This document shows positions 7,842-16,596 of a DNA stretch of 61,094 nucleotides, one piece after another. The stretch is taken from the NCBI GenBank assembly GCA_017466125.1, contig JAFTUS010000174.1:1-61094 (forward strand), given 5' to 3'. The notes beneath the pieces were generated by a model. The model saw only the letters and a list, made by a program, of their open reading frames with translations, did not search any database and was not told the DNA's origin. This DNA is from Lentisphaeria bacterium. GTDB lineage: Bacteria > Verrucomicrobiota > Lentisphaeria > Victivallales > Victivallaceae. Each line of letters begins with the position of its first letter. Position 1 is the first letter of the stretch. Made by a program: the position numbers and the translations under genes.

Positions 7842-10343
7842 ATGTCGAAGTTACTGATCGTGGAATCTCCGACCAAAGCCCGCACCATCGGCAGGATGCT
7901 GGGCAAAGGTTATAAAATCATTGCATCCATGGGGCATATCCGGGATTTGCCCGAAAGAGAGTTGGGCGTGGATATCGCCAACGGGTTTACTCCGCAGTAT
8001 GTGGATACGCCCAAGAGCCGCTCCGTGGTAAAAGAACTCCGTGCGGCGGCGAAAAGTGCCGATGAAATCTATCTTGCCCCCGACCCTGACCGCGAAGGGG
8101 AGGCGATCGCATGGCATCTGGAAGAGGTGCTTAAAAAAGGAACGAAGGCTCCCTTCTTCCGGGTGACGTTCCATGAAATCACCCGTTCCGCCATTGAAAA
8201 GGCTCTTCAGCAGAAGGGGATGATCGACTTGCATCTGGTCGATGCTCAGCAGGCACGCCGTGTTCTCGACCGTATCGTGGGTTATCAGGTCAGTCCTCTG
8301 CTCTGGTCGCGCATTGAAAAAGGCAGCAGTGCCGGACGCGTTCAGTCCGCCGCATTGCGGCTGGTCGTGGAACGGGAACGTGCCATCAACGCTTTTGTTC
8401 CCGAAGAATACTGGGTGTTTGAACTGGTGTTCCGGACGGAGAACGGTGCGGAGTTTACCGCAAAACTTTTCAAGATCGACAGTAAGGATTTCCGGGTCAG
8501 CGATGCCGCTGCGGCACAGGCTCTGCTGTCTGCGGTCACGGGCGGCTCCACTCCGACGGTGAGTTCGGTTTCCGGTGCGGACCGCCGCCGCAACGCTCCC
8601 CCGCCGTTTACGACCAGTACCCTCCAGCAGTCCGCCAATACCACACTGCATTATACCGCAACGGCGACCATGCGCTGCGCCCAGAGCCTTTATGAAGGCG
8701 TTGATATCGGCGAGGGCGGTGCAGTCGGTCTTATTACCTATATGCGTACGGACTCTGTGAATATCGCCCGCGAAGCACAGATCGCCGCGGCTGATTTCAT
8801 CCGTACCGCCTACGGCAGTGAGTTTGCCCCCAATACCTTTAACGTGTACCGCAGCAAAGGGGCGGCACAGGAGGCGCACGAAGCCATCCGTCCTACTGAT
8901 GTGCGGCGCACGCCGGAGTTGATGGCTCCGTATCTGGACTCCCAGCAGCAGAAACTTTATTCCCTGATCTGGCGGCGGTTCGTTGCCAGTCAGATGGCGC
9001 CTGCCGTTCAGCGTTTGACCACGGTCGATGTGCTTATCAACGGTTCGGACCGCAAAGCCTATACGTTCCGTGCGACGGCAACGGTGCCGGTTTTTGCCGG
9101 TTTCACCCGTGTTTATGAGGAGAGTTCCAAAAAGAAAGACGACTCCGCCAACGCCGCCGTACTGGGTGCGCTCCATGACGGACAATTTCTGGCGGTCAGC
9201 GATGTGAAGCAGGAACAGAAGTTCACCGAACCCCCGTCCCGCTATTCCGAAGCCGCCCTTATCAAGGAGTTGGAAGAAAACGGCATCGGCCGTCCTTCCA
9301 CCTACGCAACCATTCTGCGCACCATTCAGGACCGCAAGTATGTGGAGCGTGAACAGGGAAAACTCTTCCCCTCTGAACTTGGATTTGCCGTCAACGATTT
9401 TCTGGTCGGCAAACTGCCGGAACTCTTTGATATCAACTTTACCGCCAATATGGAAAAGCAGTTGGACGAAGTCGAAGAGGGCAAAATCGGCTGGGTGACG
9501 ATGATGACGGAGTTTTATGCAAAATTCGCTCCGTGGCTCGCCGCCGCCAGAACCAGTGATGCCGTTCCGCAGGACGAAGCCGCCGCATTGACTGCGCTTT
9601 TTGTCAACGTTCCTTACGAAGCCCCGAAAAAAGTCGGCAGACGGACGTACGATGATGCCAAATTCGTCAACTCCATTCTGGAAAAATATCAGGGCGGAGC
9701 GGGAACGCTTTCTGCAAAACAGTATCAGGCATTGCTGGCTCTCGCCGCCAAATATCATTTGAAATCGGGCGATGCACAGTTGCAGAGCCGTATCGATGCC
9801 GCCACAGCCGAACAGGTCGAAAAAGAGGAAAAACGTGCGCAGGCAGAAGCCGCCGCTCCCGCAGTGGACTATGCGGCACTTTTCAATGCGTTCGATAAGG
9901 TGACCTTTGAACCTGCCGTCAAGCGGGGCAGAAGCAGTTTTGACGATAAGAAGTTTTTCAACTCCCTGAAACAGCAGGCTCTCGGAAAGGGGATGCTCAG
10001 CGAAAAGCAGTTGGGCGTTCTGAAGAGACTGGCGGCGAAATACCGCGGCGAACTGACCGATACCGCGCTGGTGGATGCCGTTCTGGGCGCGCCGGAGGCG
10101 GTTGTGGAGGATAACAACGGCGAAGCCGTAAACTCCGCCGTCGAACCCGCCGCAGATGTGACGGCGGCTCTGGAGATCCTCAAACAGGTCACCGAATGGG
10201 CGGAACCGGTCAAAAAAGGCCGCTTCACCTACGATGATAAACAGTTCTACGACTCCATTGCCAAGCAGTATGCCTCCGGCAAGGCATTGAGTCCGAAGCA
10301 AGTCGCCGCGATCAACAAACTTGCAGAAAAATATAAGAAATAG
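7842..10343 (+). CDS. topA: DNA topoisomerase I (type IA)
   Basis: The enzyme relaxes negatively supercoiled DNA through a transient 5'-phosphotyrosine bond. The TOPRIM domain opens the protein (KLLIVESPTKARTI) and includes PDPDREGEAIAWH. The active tyrosine is in LITYMRTDS (about residue 300). The start at 7842 is preferred because AGAGGA (7827-7832) is about 9 bases away, whereas it abuts the alternative ATG at 7833. The C-terminus lacks Cys4 zinc ribbons. Instead it carries three related ~50-residue repeats (about residues 585-640, 685-735 and 780-833), each with a K-x-GR...YDD-KF...S core, then LS-KQ and LA-KY. The 833-residue length is typical of the family. Confidence 0.95.
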   Translation: MSKLLIVESPTKARTIGRMLGKGYKIIASMGHIRDLPERELGVDIANGFTPQYVDTPKSRSVVKELRAAAKSADEIYLAPDPDREGEAIAWHLEEVLKKGTKAPFFRVTFHEITRSAIEKALQQKGMIDLHLVDAQQARRVLDRIVGYQVSPLLWSRIEKGSSAGRVQSAALRLVVERERAINAFVPEEYWVFELVFRTENGAEFTAKLFKIDSKDFRVSDAAAAQALLSAVTGGSTPTVSSVSGADRRRNAPPPFTTSTLQQSANTTLHYTATATMRCAQSLYEGVDIGEGGAVGLITYMRTDSVNIAREAQIAAADFIRTAYGSEFAPNTFNVYRSKGAAQEAHEAIRPTDVRRTPELMAPYLDSQQQKLYSLIWRRFVASQMAPAVQRLTTVDVLINGSDRKAYTFRATATVPVFAGFTRVYEESSKKKDDSANAAVLGALHDGQFLAVSDVKQEQKFTEPPSRYSEAALIKELEENGIGRPSTYATILRTIQDRKYVEREQGKLFPSELGFAVNDFLVGKLPELFDINFTANMEKQLDEVEEGKIGWVTMMTEFYAKFAPWLAAARTSDAVPQDEAAALTALFVNVPYEAPKKVGRRTYDDAKFVNSILEKYQGGAGTLSAKQYQALLALAAKYHLKSGDAQLQSRIDAATAEQVEKEEKRAQAEAAAPAVDYAALFNAFDKVTFEPAVKRGRSSFDDKKFFNSLKQQALGKGMLSEKQLGVLKRLAAKYRGELTDTALVDAVLGAPEAVVEDNNGEAVNSAVEPAADVTAALEILKQVTEWAEPVKKGRFTYDDKQFYDSIAKQYASGKALSPKQVAAINKLAEKYKK

Positions 10344-10429
10344 AACCGTTTCGCTTTCAGGACGGGGCGGCGGAGCATCAGGGGATGAAGAGGTTCGTAT
10401 GCCCCCCGCCTGCGGGCGATGAATACGGT

Positions 10430-11125
10430 TTACGCCCGGGAAAAACCGATTACGAGAATGGTGTGATTGTCCGGATCAATGGTAAAGTCCGCACGGAAAG
10501 AGCGGATGAGGATCTGCCAGTGATTTCCGCTGATTTGTGTTAATTTCTTGCGGGTGACATCCAAAGGCGCGTAACTTAACTGTACCCGGCAGAAGTTCAG
10601 CAGATCCGGCCCGCCGGAGGCGAGCAGCTCCCGGCAGTAGGTTTCCGCTTCGGGAGTGAACGTTACCGTATGGCGGTTTGCCGCTGCTTCTTCCAGCCAG
10701 CCGGTACGGGCATCGGGGAACGCATCCGCCGCCGGGATGTAGGGCTTTATGTCGATGACCGGGGTTTTATCCAGCAGATCGAAATTGCGGATATAAATGC
10801 GGCTGCCCTCTGCTTTTTCCAGTTCCACGCAACTCATGCCGATACGGTTCGGACGGTGGGGGGAACGGGTGGCAAGCACTCCGATTTTGCGCCCCGGCGG
10901 AGCCACGGGCGGAGTGACTTTGGTGTTCCAGGTCTGATTGAGATGAAATACAAATACGACCCAGATGCGGTCAAAGCCGTTCAAATCGGCGGCGGCTTCC
11001 GCATAACGGGCATCGTTCAGTTCGATAAATCCCCGGTTTTCGGCGAAAACGCCCTGCCGGGGGGCTTCAAAGCGAAACCAGCCGTCGCAGTGCAGTGTGC
11101 CGATCGGAGTAATTTCAAAGGTCAT
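10430..11125 (-). CDS. trmO: tRNA (N6-threonylcarbamoyladenosine(37)-N6)-methyltransferase TrmO
   Basis: TrmO/TsaA (YaeB/VirR family) uses S-adenosylmethionine to methylate the t6A37 base of tRNA-Thr, tuning decoding. The 231-residue product shows the expected ITPIGTLH opening, FVFHLNQTWN, and the family signature GVLATRSPHRPNRIGMSCVE, followed by DLLDKTPVIDIKPYIP and a smaller C-terminal domain. A longer reading to 11167 exists, but its start would lie within the asd terminator hairpin, so the ATG at 11125 is preferred. It converges with topA and lies downstream of asd on the same strand. Confidence 0.9.
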   Translation of the reverse strand: MTFEITPIGTLHCDGWFRFEAPRQGVFAENRGFIELNDARYAEAAADLNGFDRIWVVFVFHLNQTWNTKVTPPVAPPGRKIGVLATRSPHRPNRIGMSCVELEKAEGSRIYIRNFDLLDKTPVIDIKPYIPAADAFPDARTGWLEEAAANRHTVTFTPEAETYCRELLASGGPDLLNFCRVQLSYAPLDVTRKKLTQISGNHWQILIRSFRADFTIDPDNHTILVIGFSRA

Positions 11126-11137
11126 CTGTTTCACCGG

Positions 11138-11175
11138 TAAATAAAAAGGCCGTTGCGTTTTTTGCAACAGCCTTT
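11138..11175 (-). terminator. Intrinsic terminator of asd
   Basis: On the minus strand, AAAGGCTGTTGC and GCAACGGCCTTT pair (one G-U) around a 7-base loop and run into TTTTTATTTA. It lies 17 bp after the asd stop codon and separates asd from trmO. Confidence 0.75.
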
Positions 11176-11191
11176 ATGCTATCGGACCCGT

Positions 11192-12196
11192 TTACAGGAG
11201 TTCCGCGATCTGGACGGCGTTGAGAGCCGCACCTTTCAGAAGTTGATCGCCGGAAACGAAGATATCCAAGCCCCGTTTGTCGTTGCGGGAGATATCCTGA
11301 CGGATACGTCCGGCGAGGACATCGTATTTTTCGGTTGCATCGACCGGCATGGGATAGAGTTTCTTTTCGGGGTCATCCACGACAGTGACGCCGGGGGCGG
11401 CTTCGAGGATGGCACGTGCCTCTTCGGGAGTGATCTCGTTTTCAAATTCGAGGTTCAGGGACTCGGAGTGGGCACGCATTGCCGGAATACGCACGCTGGT
11501 GCAGGTGAGCAGAAGTTCGGGCAGATGCAGCATTTTACGGGACTCATTGAGCATCTTCAGTTCTTCTTTGGTGTAGCCGTTGGGCATGAAACTGTCGATG
11601 TGGGGGATCAGGCTGAAAGCGATCCGATGGGCGAAAGCCTTGGGCTCGATGGGTTCGCCATTGAGGATCTGACGGGTCTGTTCGATCAGTTCCGCCATGC
11701 CCTTTGCGCCTGCGCCGGATGCCGCCTGATAGGTGGAGGCAACAACGCGTTTCAGCCCTTTGGCGCGATGCAGCGGAGCAACGGCAACGAGCATGATAGC
11801 GGTGGTGCAGTTGGGGTTGGCGATCACGCCTTTGTGCCATTTGATATCTTCGGGGTTGACTTCGGGGACGATCAGCGGCACGTCATCTTCCATGCGGAAT
11901 GCGCTGGAGTTATCGATCATAACGGCTCCGGCATCGACCACGCATTTGCGGTATGCCTTGGAAATATCGCCGCCCGCGCTGAAAAGAGCGATGTCAACGC
12001 CTTTGAAGGAGTTTTCAGTCATCTCTTCGATGACGACATCTTCGCCTTTGAATTTCATGGTTTTGCCGGCGGAACGGGCAGAAGCCAGAAGTTTCAGATT
12101 TTTGACGGGAAAGTTTCTTTTTTCGAGCGTCTTGACCATTTCAACGCCCACGGCACCGGTAGCACCGGCGACTGCAACGGTAAATTCCTTCGCCAT
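11192..12196 (-). CDS. asd: Aspartate-semialdehyde dehydrogenase
   Basis: The enzyme reduces aspartyl phosphate to aspartate semialdehyde with NADPH, the branch point to lysine, diaminopimelate, methionine and threonine. The 334-residue product opens with an NADP-binding VAVAGATGAVGVEMVKTLE, has the catalytic cysteine in IANPNCTT (about residue 130) and the conserved GAGAKGMAEL and VRIPAMRAHSESL segments. The start at 12196 is supported by GGAGG six bases upstream; a further in-frame ATG lies only 18 bases before it. It is divergent from ligA and followed by its own terminator. Confidence 0.95.
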   Translation of the reverse strand: MAKEFTVAVAGATGAVGVEMVKTLEKRNFPVKNLKLLASARSAGKTMKFKGEDVVIEEMTENSFKGVDIALFSAGGDISKAYRKCVVDAGAVMIDNSSAFRMEDDVPLIVPEVNPEDIKWHKGVIANPNCTTAIMLVAVAPLHRAKGLKRVVASTYQAASGAGAKGMAELIEQTRQILNGEPIEPKAFAHRIAFSLIPHIDSFMPNGYTKEELKMLNESRKMLHLPELLLTCTSVRIPAMRAHSESLNLEFENEITPEEARAILEAAPGVTVVDDPEKKLYPMPVDATEKYDVLAGRIRQDISRNDKRGLDIFVSGDQLLKGAALNAVQIAELL

Positions 12197-12263
12197 AGAG
12201 GGACCTCCATACACAAAATTTCAGTTAAAGTTCAAAATACGTTTAATTAATATACATCTGCTC

Positions 12264-12292
12264 TTGAAAAATTTCCAATCATGTATTATATT
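12264..12292 (+). promoter_or_regulatory. ligA promoter
   Basis: TTGAAA (12264-12269) and TATATT (12287-12292) are separated by 17 bp in the AT-rich gap between divergent asd and ligA. Confidence 0.65.
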
Positions 12293-12328
12293 TTTTGAAA
12301 GGTTTTTTTTCGGATACAGGGTTTTGAG

Positions 12329-14275
12329 ATGACGGATGTTATAAATTTTACAGCAGAGAGGCTTTCTGAAGCGGAGTTGGTGGAACTTATTGAGTACCAT
12401 AACCGCCGTTACTGGGAGTTGGGCGAACCGGAGATCTCCGACAGCCGCTACGATGAATTGATGCGGGCTCTGGCGAAGTTCGATCCGGAGCATCCGCTGC
12501 TGACGGCGGTGTATGCTCCCGCTGTGGCGAGTTTAGGAAGTGTTCGTTTAACGGAGCCTATGCTCTCTCTTAATAAAGCTTATTCTTTCGAAAAAATTTT
12601 GGATTGGGCTCAGAAAATAAAACGCTTTGCAAACGAATTATTTTTGATTGAACCTAAATATGACGGTATCAGTGTGTGCTTTGATGGAAAAACTCTGATT
12701 ACCCGAGGAGCGGGAGAAGAAGGTGAAGATATTTCGGATAAGATCGAACTAATTGAATTAGAAACAAAAAATTATGTTGGGAAATTGAATCAACCTGCTC
12801 GTGGAGAATTACTTATTAGGAATGATGATTTTCATAACATATACAGTCGAATTGTAAAAAGTGGCGGAGGTCACTACAAAAATTCAAGGAATGCAGTCGG
12901 TGGAATTGTTGGCTTAAAAGACACTGCTCTTGAAATGATGAAATTGCAAAAAGCAAAACTGACATTGGTTGATTATTCACTGATTTCTTATCCTGTCAAT
13001 TTTGATGAATTGAAAGAGCAATGGGAGGATATTTTATCTCAATTAAGGGAATTACCATATCCTCAAGATGGAGTTGTTATCAAAATTGCGGATGAAAATT
13101 ACGCGCATTCGCTGGGGAATACTGCTCATCATCCCAGAGGGGCAATCGCTTATAAATTTGGCGGTGATGAAGATGAGGATACTCCCAATACCATATTGAG
13201 AAATGTAGAATGGACTGCTGGGAAAAATTGTTTAACACCTGTTGCTACATTTGATCCCTTGGATATAACAGGGACAACAATAAAACGTGCTACTTTACAT
13301 AATGCAAAATTTATAGAAACAAACGATATTCAAATAGGTGATGCAATCAGGGTTATACGAGCGGGAGATGTTATTCCAAAAATTTCAGCAAGAGGAAAAG
13401 TGAATGGAAAAGATAGAACATCTGCCTTGATTAGTCATTGTCCTTTTTGTAATTCAAAGTTAGTGCGTAAAGGACCGGAGCTTTGCTGTGTTTCTGCGGA
13501 TTGTAAGGAAACTATACTTCAGAGGTTGCTTGCTGCTATTCGTAATTTTGGCATAGAACATTTGGGAGAACCAACTTTGCGCAAAATGATGGAGATTGGC
13601 CGCGTTCGTCACCTTGGGGATCTTTTTGAACTGACGGCAAAAGATATCCTGCAGCTGGAGGGATTCGCCACTAAATCTGCCGCGAATCTTATCGAAGAAA
13701 TACAGAAGGCTCGTATTGTCAACGATTATCAAGTGCTTGCAGCCTTAAACCTTCCTGCCGTTGGAATCAATATAGCCAAAGCCATATTGACGCATTTCTC
13801 GCTTCAGGAGTTGCCAAATGTGACGGTAGAACAATTAGCAGCTATTCAAATGAGTCACAAAATTGGTCAAAAAGAGAGTTTCAGAGTGTTGGGAATGATT
13901 CGTGCAAAAGCGATCCATCAAGAATTGGTTCTTAACACTGTCTTTCTGGAAGAGCTGCTTTCGGCGGTCAAAGTCATCCGTTCTGCGGGCGGAGAGAAAC
14001 TTCCGACGATCTGCTTTACGGGAAAGATGCCCGAAAAACGTTCTTTCTACGAAAAACTGGCGCGGTCAGCCGGTTATGAACCCGTTTCGGAGGCAAATTC
14101 CAGTCTGGGGCTGCTGGTGGCTATGGATGTGAATGAAAACAGCACCAAACTGAAAAATGCCCGCAAGAATAATGTGAAAATCGTTTCGCTGGACGAATTT
14201 CTCAAAGAGATCGTTCCGGCAGAAGATAACGCCGCTTCTCAAGTGGAAGTCGGCGAAACAATGGATCTGTTTTAA
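12329..14275 (+). CDS. ligA: NAD-dependent DNA ligase
   Basis: LigA seals nicks using NAD+ in replication and repair. The 648-residue product has the Ia domain (YHNRRYWELGEPEISDSRYDEL), the PMLSLNKAY segment, the adenylated lysine in EPKYDG (K110), an OB fold, a four-cysteine zinc finger (CPFC ... CC ... C), helix-hairpin-helix repeats and a C-terminal BRCT domain (about 570-630). It is slightly shorter than the usual ~670 residues. The nucleotide composition is striking: both ends match the GC-rich neighbours, whereas about 12530-13570 and 13700-13960 are clearly AT-rich with A/T-ending codons. This suggests a recombined, mosaic gene. The reading frame is intact. Confidence 0.95.
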   Translation: MTDVINFTAERLSEAELVELIEYHNRRYWELGEPEISDSRYDELMRALAKFDPEHPLLTAVYAPAVASLGSVRLTEPMLSLNKAYSFEKILDWAQKIKRFANELFLIEPKYDGISVCFDGKTLITRGAGEEGEDISDKIELIELETKNYVGKLNQPARGELLIRNDDFHNIYSRIVKSGGGHYKNSRNAVGGIVGLKDTALEMMKLQKAKLTLVDYSLISYPVNFDELKEQWEDILSQLRELPYPQDGVVIKIADENYAHSLGNTAHHPRGAIAYKFGGDEDEDTPNTILRNVEWTAGKNCLTPVATFDPLDITGTTIKRATLHNAKFIETNDIQIGDAIRVIRAGDVIPKISARGKVNGKDRTSALISHCPFCNSKLVRKGPELCCVSADCKETILQRLLAAIRNFGIEHLGEPTLRKMMEIGRVRHLGDLFELTAKDILQLEGFATKSAANLIEEIQKARIVNDYQVLAALNLPAVGINIAKAILTHFSLQELPNVTVEQLAAIQMSHKIGQKESFRVLGMIRAKAIHQELVLNTVFLEELLSAVKVIRSAGGEKLPTICFTGKMPEKRSFYEKLARSAGYEPVSEANSSLGLLVAMDVNENSTKLKNARKNNVKIVSLDEFLKEIVPAEDNAASQVEVGETMDLF

Positions 14276-14298
14276 TTGATATAATCAGGAGAAAAATC

Positions 14299-14805
14299 AT
14301 GCGTTGTGCGTCATGCGGATTTGATTTGAAAAATCCGGCAAAATTCTGCCCCGGGTGCGGCAAGCCCTTTGTTGAGGCGAAATCCCACAAGATCAAAATA
14401 GCCTGTCCCTGTTGTCATCAGAAGATCTCCGTGACCAACAAATGGTGCGGCAGAGAGTTGAAATGTCCCGGCTGCAAGCACGCTATTCTCGTGCCGAACG
14501 AAATTCCGGCGGCATTGGATGTGAAAAATCTGAAAATGCCCGATGTTCCGAAACTCCGCAGCATCGACGATGATGATGAACCCGTAAAACCGAAATTCGA
14601 CGGCAAAACAGTTGTGGTTCAAGCCGGAAATGTAAGAGTTGATACTGTTACGGTCAGAGATAAACGGCAGCAGATGCTGGTCGTTGCCATTGTGGTCGGT
14701 TCGCTGCTCGGCATCGGTGTCCTTGTGCTGGGCGGATTTATGATCGCAAACCTGATGGAAAATCCCGATGTGATCGAAACGACCCAGCAGGAAATCGGTT
14801 TTTGA
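14299..14805 (+). CDS. Zinc-ribbon protein with one membrane segment
   Basis: This 168-residue protein has an N-terminal zinc ribbon (CASCGFDL ... CPGCG, residues 3-22), a second ribbon (CPCCHQKI ... C ... CPGCKHAIL, about 35-63), a charged linker, and one strongly hydrophobic helix (about 127-152, with VAIVVGSLLGIGVLVLGGF). It probably sits in the inner membrane with both ribbons in the cytoplasm. AGGAG precedes the start, 23 bp after ligA, so it is likely in the ligA transcript. No specific function is recognised; similar small zinc-ribbon/TM proteins are common in PVC genomes. Confidence 0.75.
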   Translation: MRCASCGFDLKNPAKFCPGCGKPFVEAKSHKIKIACPCCHQKISVTNKWCGRELKCPGCKHAILVPNEIPAALDVKNLKMPDVPKLRSIDDDDEPVKPKFDGKTVVVQAGNVRVDTVTVRDKRQQMLVVAIVVGSLLGIGVLVLGGFMIANLMENPDVIETTQQEIGF

Positions 14806-14826
14806 TCCGGAAAGAGGAAAATTCAG

Positions 14827-14855
14827 TTGTAAAAAACCGGTTTGCGTGTTATATT
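14827..14855 (+). promoter_or_regulatory. glnS promoter
   Basis: TTGTAA (14827-14832) and TATATT (14850-14855) are spaced by 17 bp, 43 bp before the glnS ATG. Confidence 0.6.
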
Positions 14856-14898
14856 TTATACATGTTTTTTATTTTAACGTTTGCTATGGAGTTTTGAA

Positions 14899-16587
14899 AT
14901 GGCTGAAAACAATGTGGAGAATGAGTCTCTCGACTTTATCCGCGAGATGGTTGCTGCGGATATTGCCAGCAATAAGTATGGAAACCGTATCGTAACGCGT
15001 TTCCCGCCGGAACCCAACGGATATTTGCATATCGGTCACGCCAAGGCGATCTGTCTTGACTTCGGCATCGCCGCAGAAAATAACGGCGTCTGCCATTTGC
15101 GTTTCGACGATACCAACCCGACCAAAGAAGATACGGAGTATGAAGAGTCCATCAAAAATGATGTGCGCTGGCTCGGTTTCGACTTCGGCGAACACATCTA
15201 CTACGCCAGTGACTACTTTGAAAAGATGTACGACTGCGCTGTGGAACTCATCAAACGGGGCAAAGCCTACGTTTGCGATCTCTCCCCGGAAGAGTGGGAC
15301 GAATACCGCGGCAATCTGACCACTCCGGGCAAAGAGTCCCCCGGCCGTCAGCGTTCCGTAGAAGAAAACCTCGATCTTTTTACCCGGATGCGCAACGGCG
15401 AATTTGAGGACGGCAAACTGGTTCTCCGCGCCAAAATCGACATGAATTCCCCCAATATCAACATGCGTGACCCGGTGATCTACCGCATCCGCCGTGTCCA
15501 TCACTTCCGTCACGGTGACAAGTGGTGCATCTACCCGATGTACGACTTCGCTCATCCGCTGGAAGATGCTTTTGAACATATTACGCACTCGCTCTGCACG
15601 CTGGAATTTGAGATCCACCGCCCGCTGTACGACTGGGTGCTGGACTCGCTGGACTTCAAGTTCCCCGACCGTCCGCAGCAGACGGAGTTCTCCCGCTTGA
15701 ACTTGACCTATACCGTTATGAGCAAGCGCAAACTCCTGCAGTTGGTCAAAGAAAATTACGTCAGCGATTGGGATGACCCCCGTATGCCGACGCTGTGCGG
15801 CATGCGCCGCCGGGGTATTCCGGCATCCGCCATCCGCCGTATGTGCAAAATGGTGGGCATCACCAAATTTGACGGCGTGACCGACGTCGCCGTGCTGGAA
15901 TACTGTGTGCGTGAGGAACTCAACGCCTCCGCTCCCCGTTACCTTGCCGTACTCGACCCGCTGAAAGTGACGATCACCAACTACCCGGAAGAGGGCGTCG
16001 AACCCCTCGACGCGGTGAATAATCCCGAAGACCCTGCCGCCGGAAGCCGCAAAATTCCTTTCGGCAGAGAACTTTATATTGAACGTGCCGACTTCATGGA
16101 AGAGCCGCCCAAAGGGTATTTCCGTCTCTCCCCCGGCAAAGAAGTGCGTCTGCGCTACGGCTACTTCATCAAGTGCGAAGAGGTGGTCAAAGACGATAAC
16201 GGCAATGTGGTCGAACTGAAATGCACCTTTGATCCCACGACCCGCGGCGGCAATGCTCCTGACGGGCGCAAAGTCAAAGGCACGATCCACTGGGTCGCCG
16301 CCGACAGTGCGGTCGAGGCGGAAGTCCGTCTTTACGACCGGCTTTTCACGGTGGAACAGCCCGGTACGGACGGGGCGGATTTCCTGACCCAGCTCAATCC
16401 CGACTCACTCAAGGTGGTCACGGGATATCTGGAACCGGAACTGGCGAAACTTTCTGCCGGAACTTCCGTGCAGTTTGAACGGATCGGGTATTTCGTGGTC
16501 GATCCGGATACCGCTCCGGGAAAAATGGTTTTCAACCGTACTGTGACGCTGAAAGACTCCTGGGGCAACAAACAAAACAAAAAATAA
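14899..16587 (+). CDS. glnS: Glutaminyl-tRNA synthetase
   Basis: This class I aminoacyl-tRNA synthetase charges tRNA-Gln directly. The 562-residue product contains [14 protein letters not shown] (HIGH motif, residues 44-47), [11 protein letters not shown], the KMSKS-like VMSKRKL (about 275) and the two-part anticodon-binding beta barrel at the C-terminus. These features distinguish it from GluRS. The ATG at 14899 is chosen because TATGGAG lies at normal distance; an upstream TTG would place this site inside the gene. It has its own promoter and is followed 9 bp later by the BrkB-type gene. Confidence 0.95.
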   Translation: MAENNVENESLDFIREMVAADIASNKYGNRIVTRFPPEPNGYLHIGHAKAICLDFGIAAENNGVCHLRFDDTNPTKEDTEYEESIKNDVRWLGFDFGEHIYYASDYFEKMYDCAVELIKRGKAYVCDLSPEEWDEYRGNLTTPGKESPGRQRSVEENLDLFTRMRNGEFEDGKLVLRAKIDMNSPNINMRDPVIYRIRRVHHFRHGDKWCIYPMYDFAHPLEDAFEHITHSLCTLEFEIHRPLYDWVLDSLDFKFPDRPQQTEFSRLNLTYTVMSKRKLLQLVKENYVSDWDDPRMPTLCGMRRRGIPASAIRRMCKMVGITKFDGVTDVAVLEYCVREELNASAPRYLAVLDPLKVTITNYPEEGVEPLDAVNNPEDPAAGSRKIPFGRELYIERADFMEEPPKGYFRLSPGKEVRLRYGYFIKCEEVVKDDNGNVVELKCTFDPTTRGGNAPDGRKVKGTIHWVAADSAVEAEVRLYDRLFTVEQPGTDGADFLTQLNPDSLKVVTGYLEPELAKLSAGTSVQFERIGYFVVDPDTAPGKMVFNRTVTLKDSWGNKQNKK

Positions 16588-16596
16588 GAGGTCGTT

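Noticed and set aside
7851..10301. 816-codon open frame antisense to topA
   Set aside because: Topoisomerase motifs are unmistakable on the plus strand. The antisense reading has no known signature.
11153..12250. 365-codon plus-strand frame opposite asd
   Set aside because: The minus strand carries a full aspartate-semialdehyde dehydrogenase with its catalytic cysteine and a Shine-Dalgarno site.
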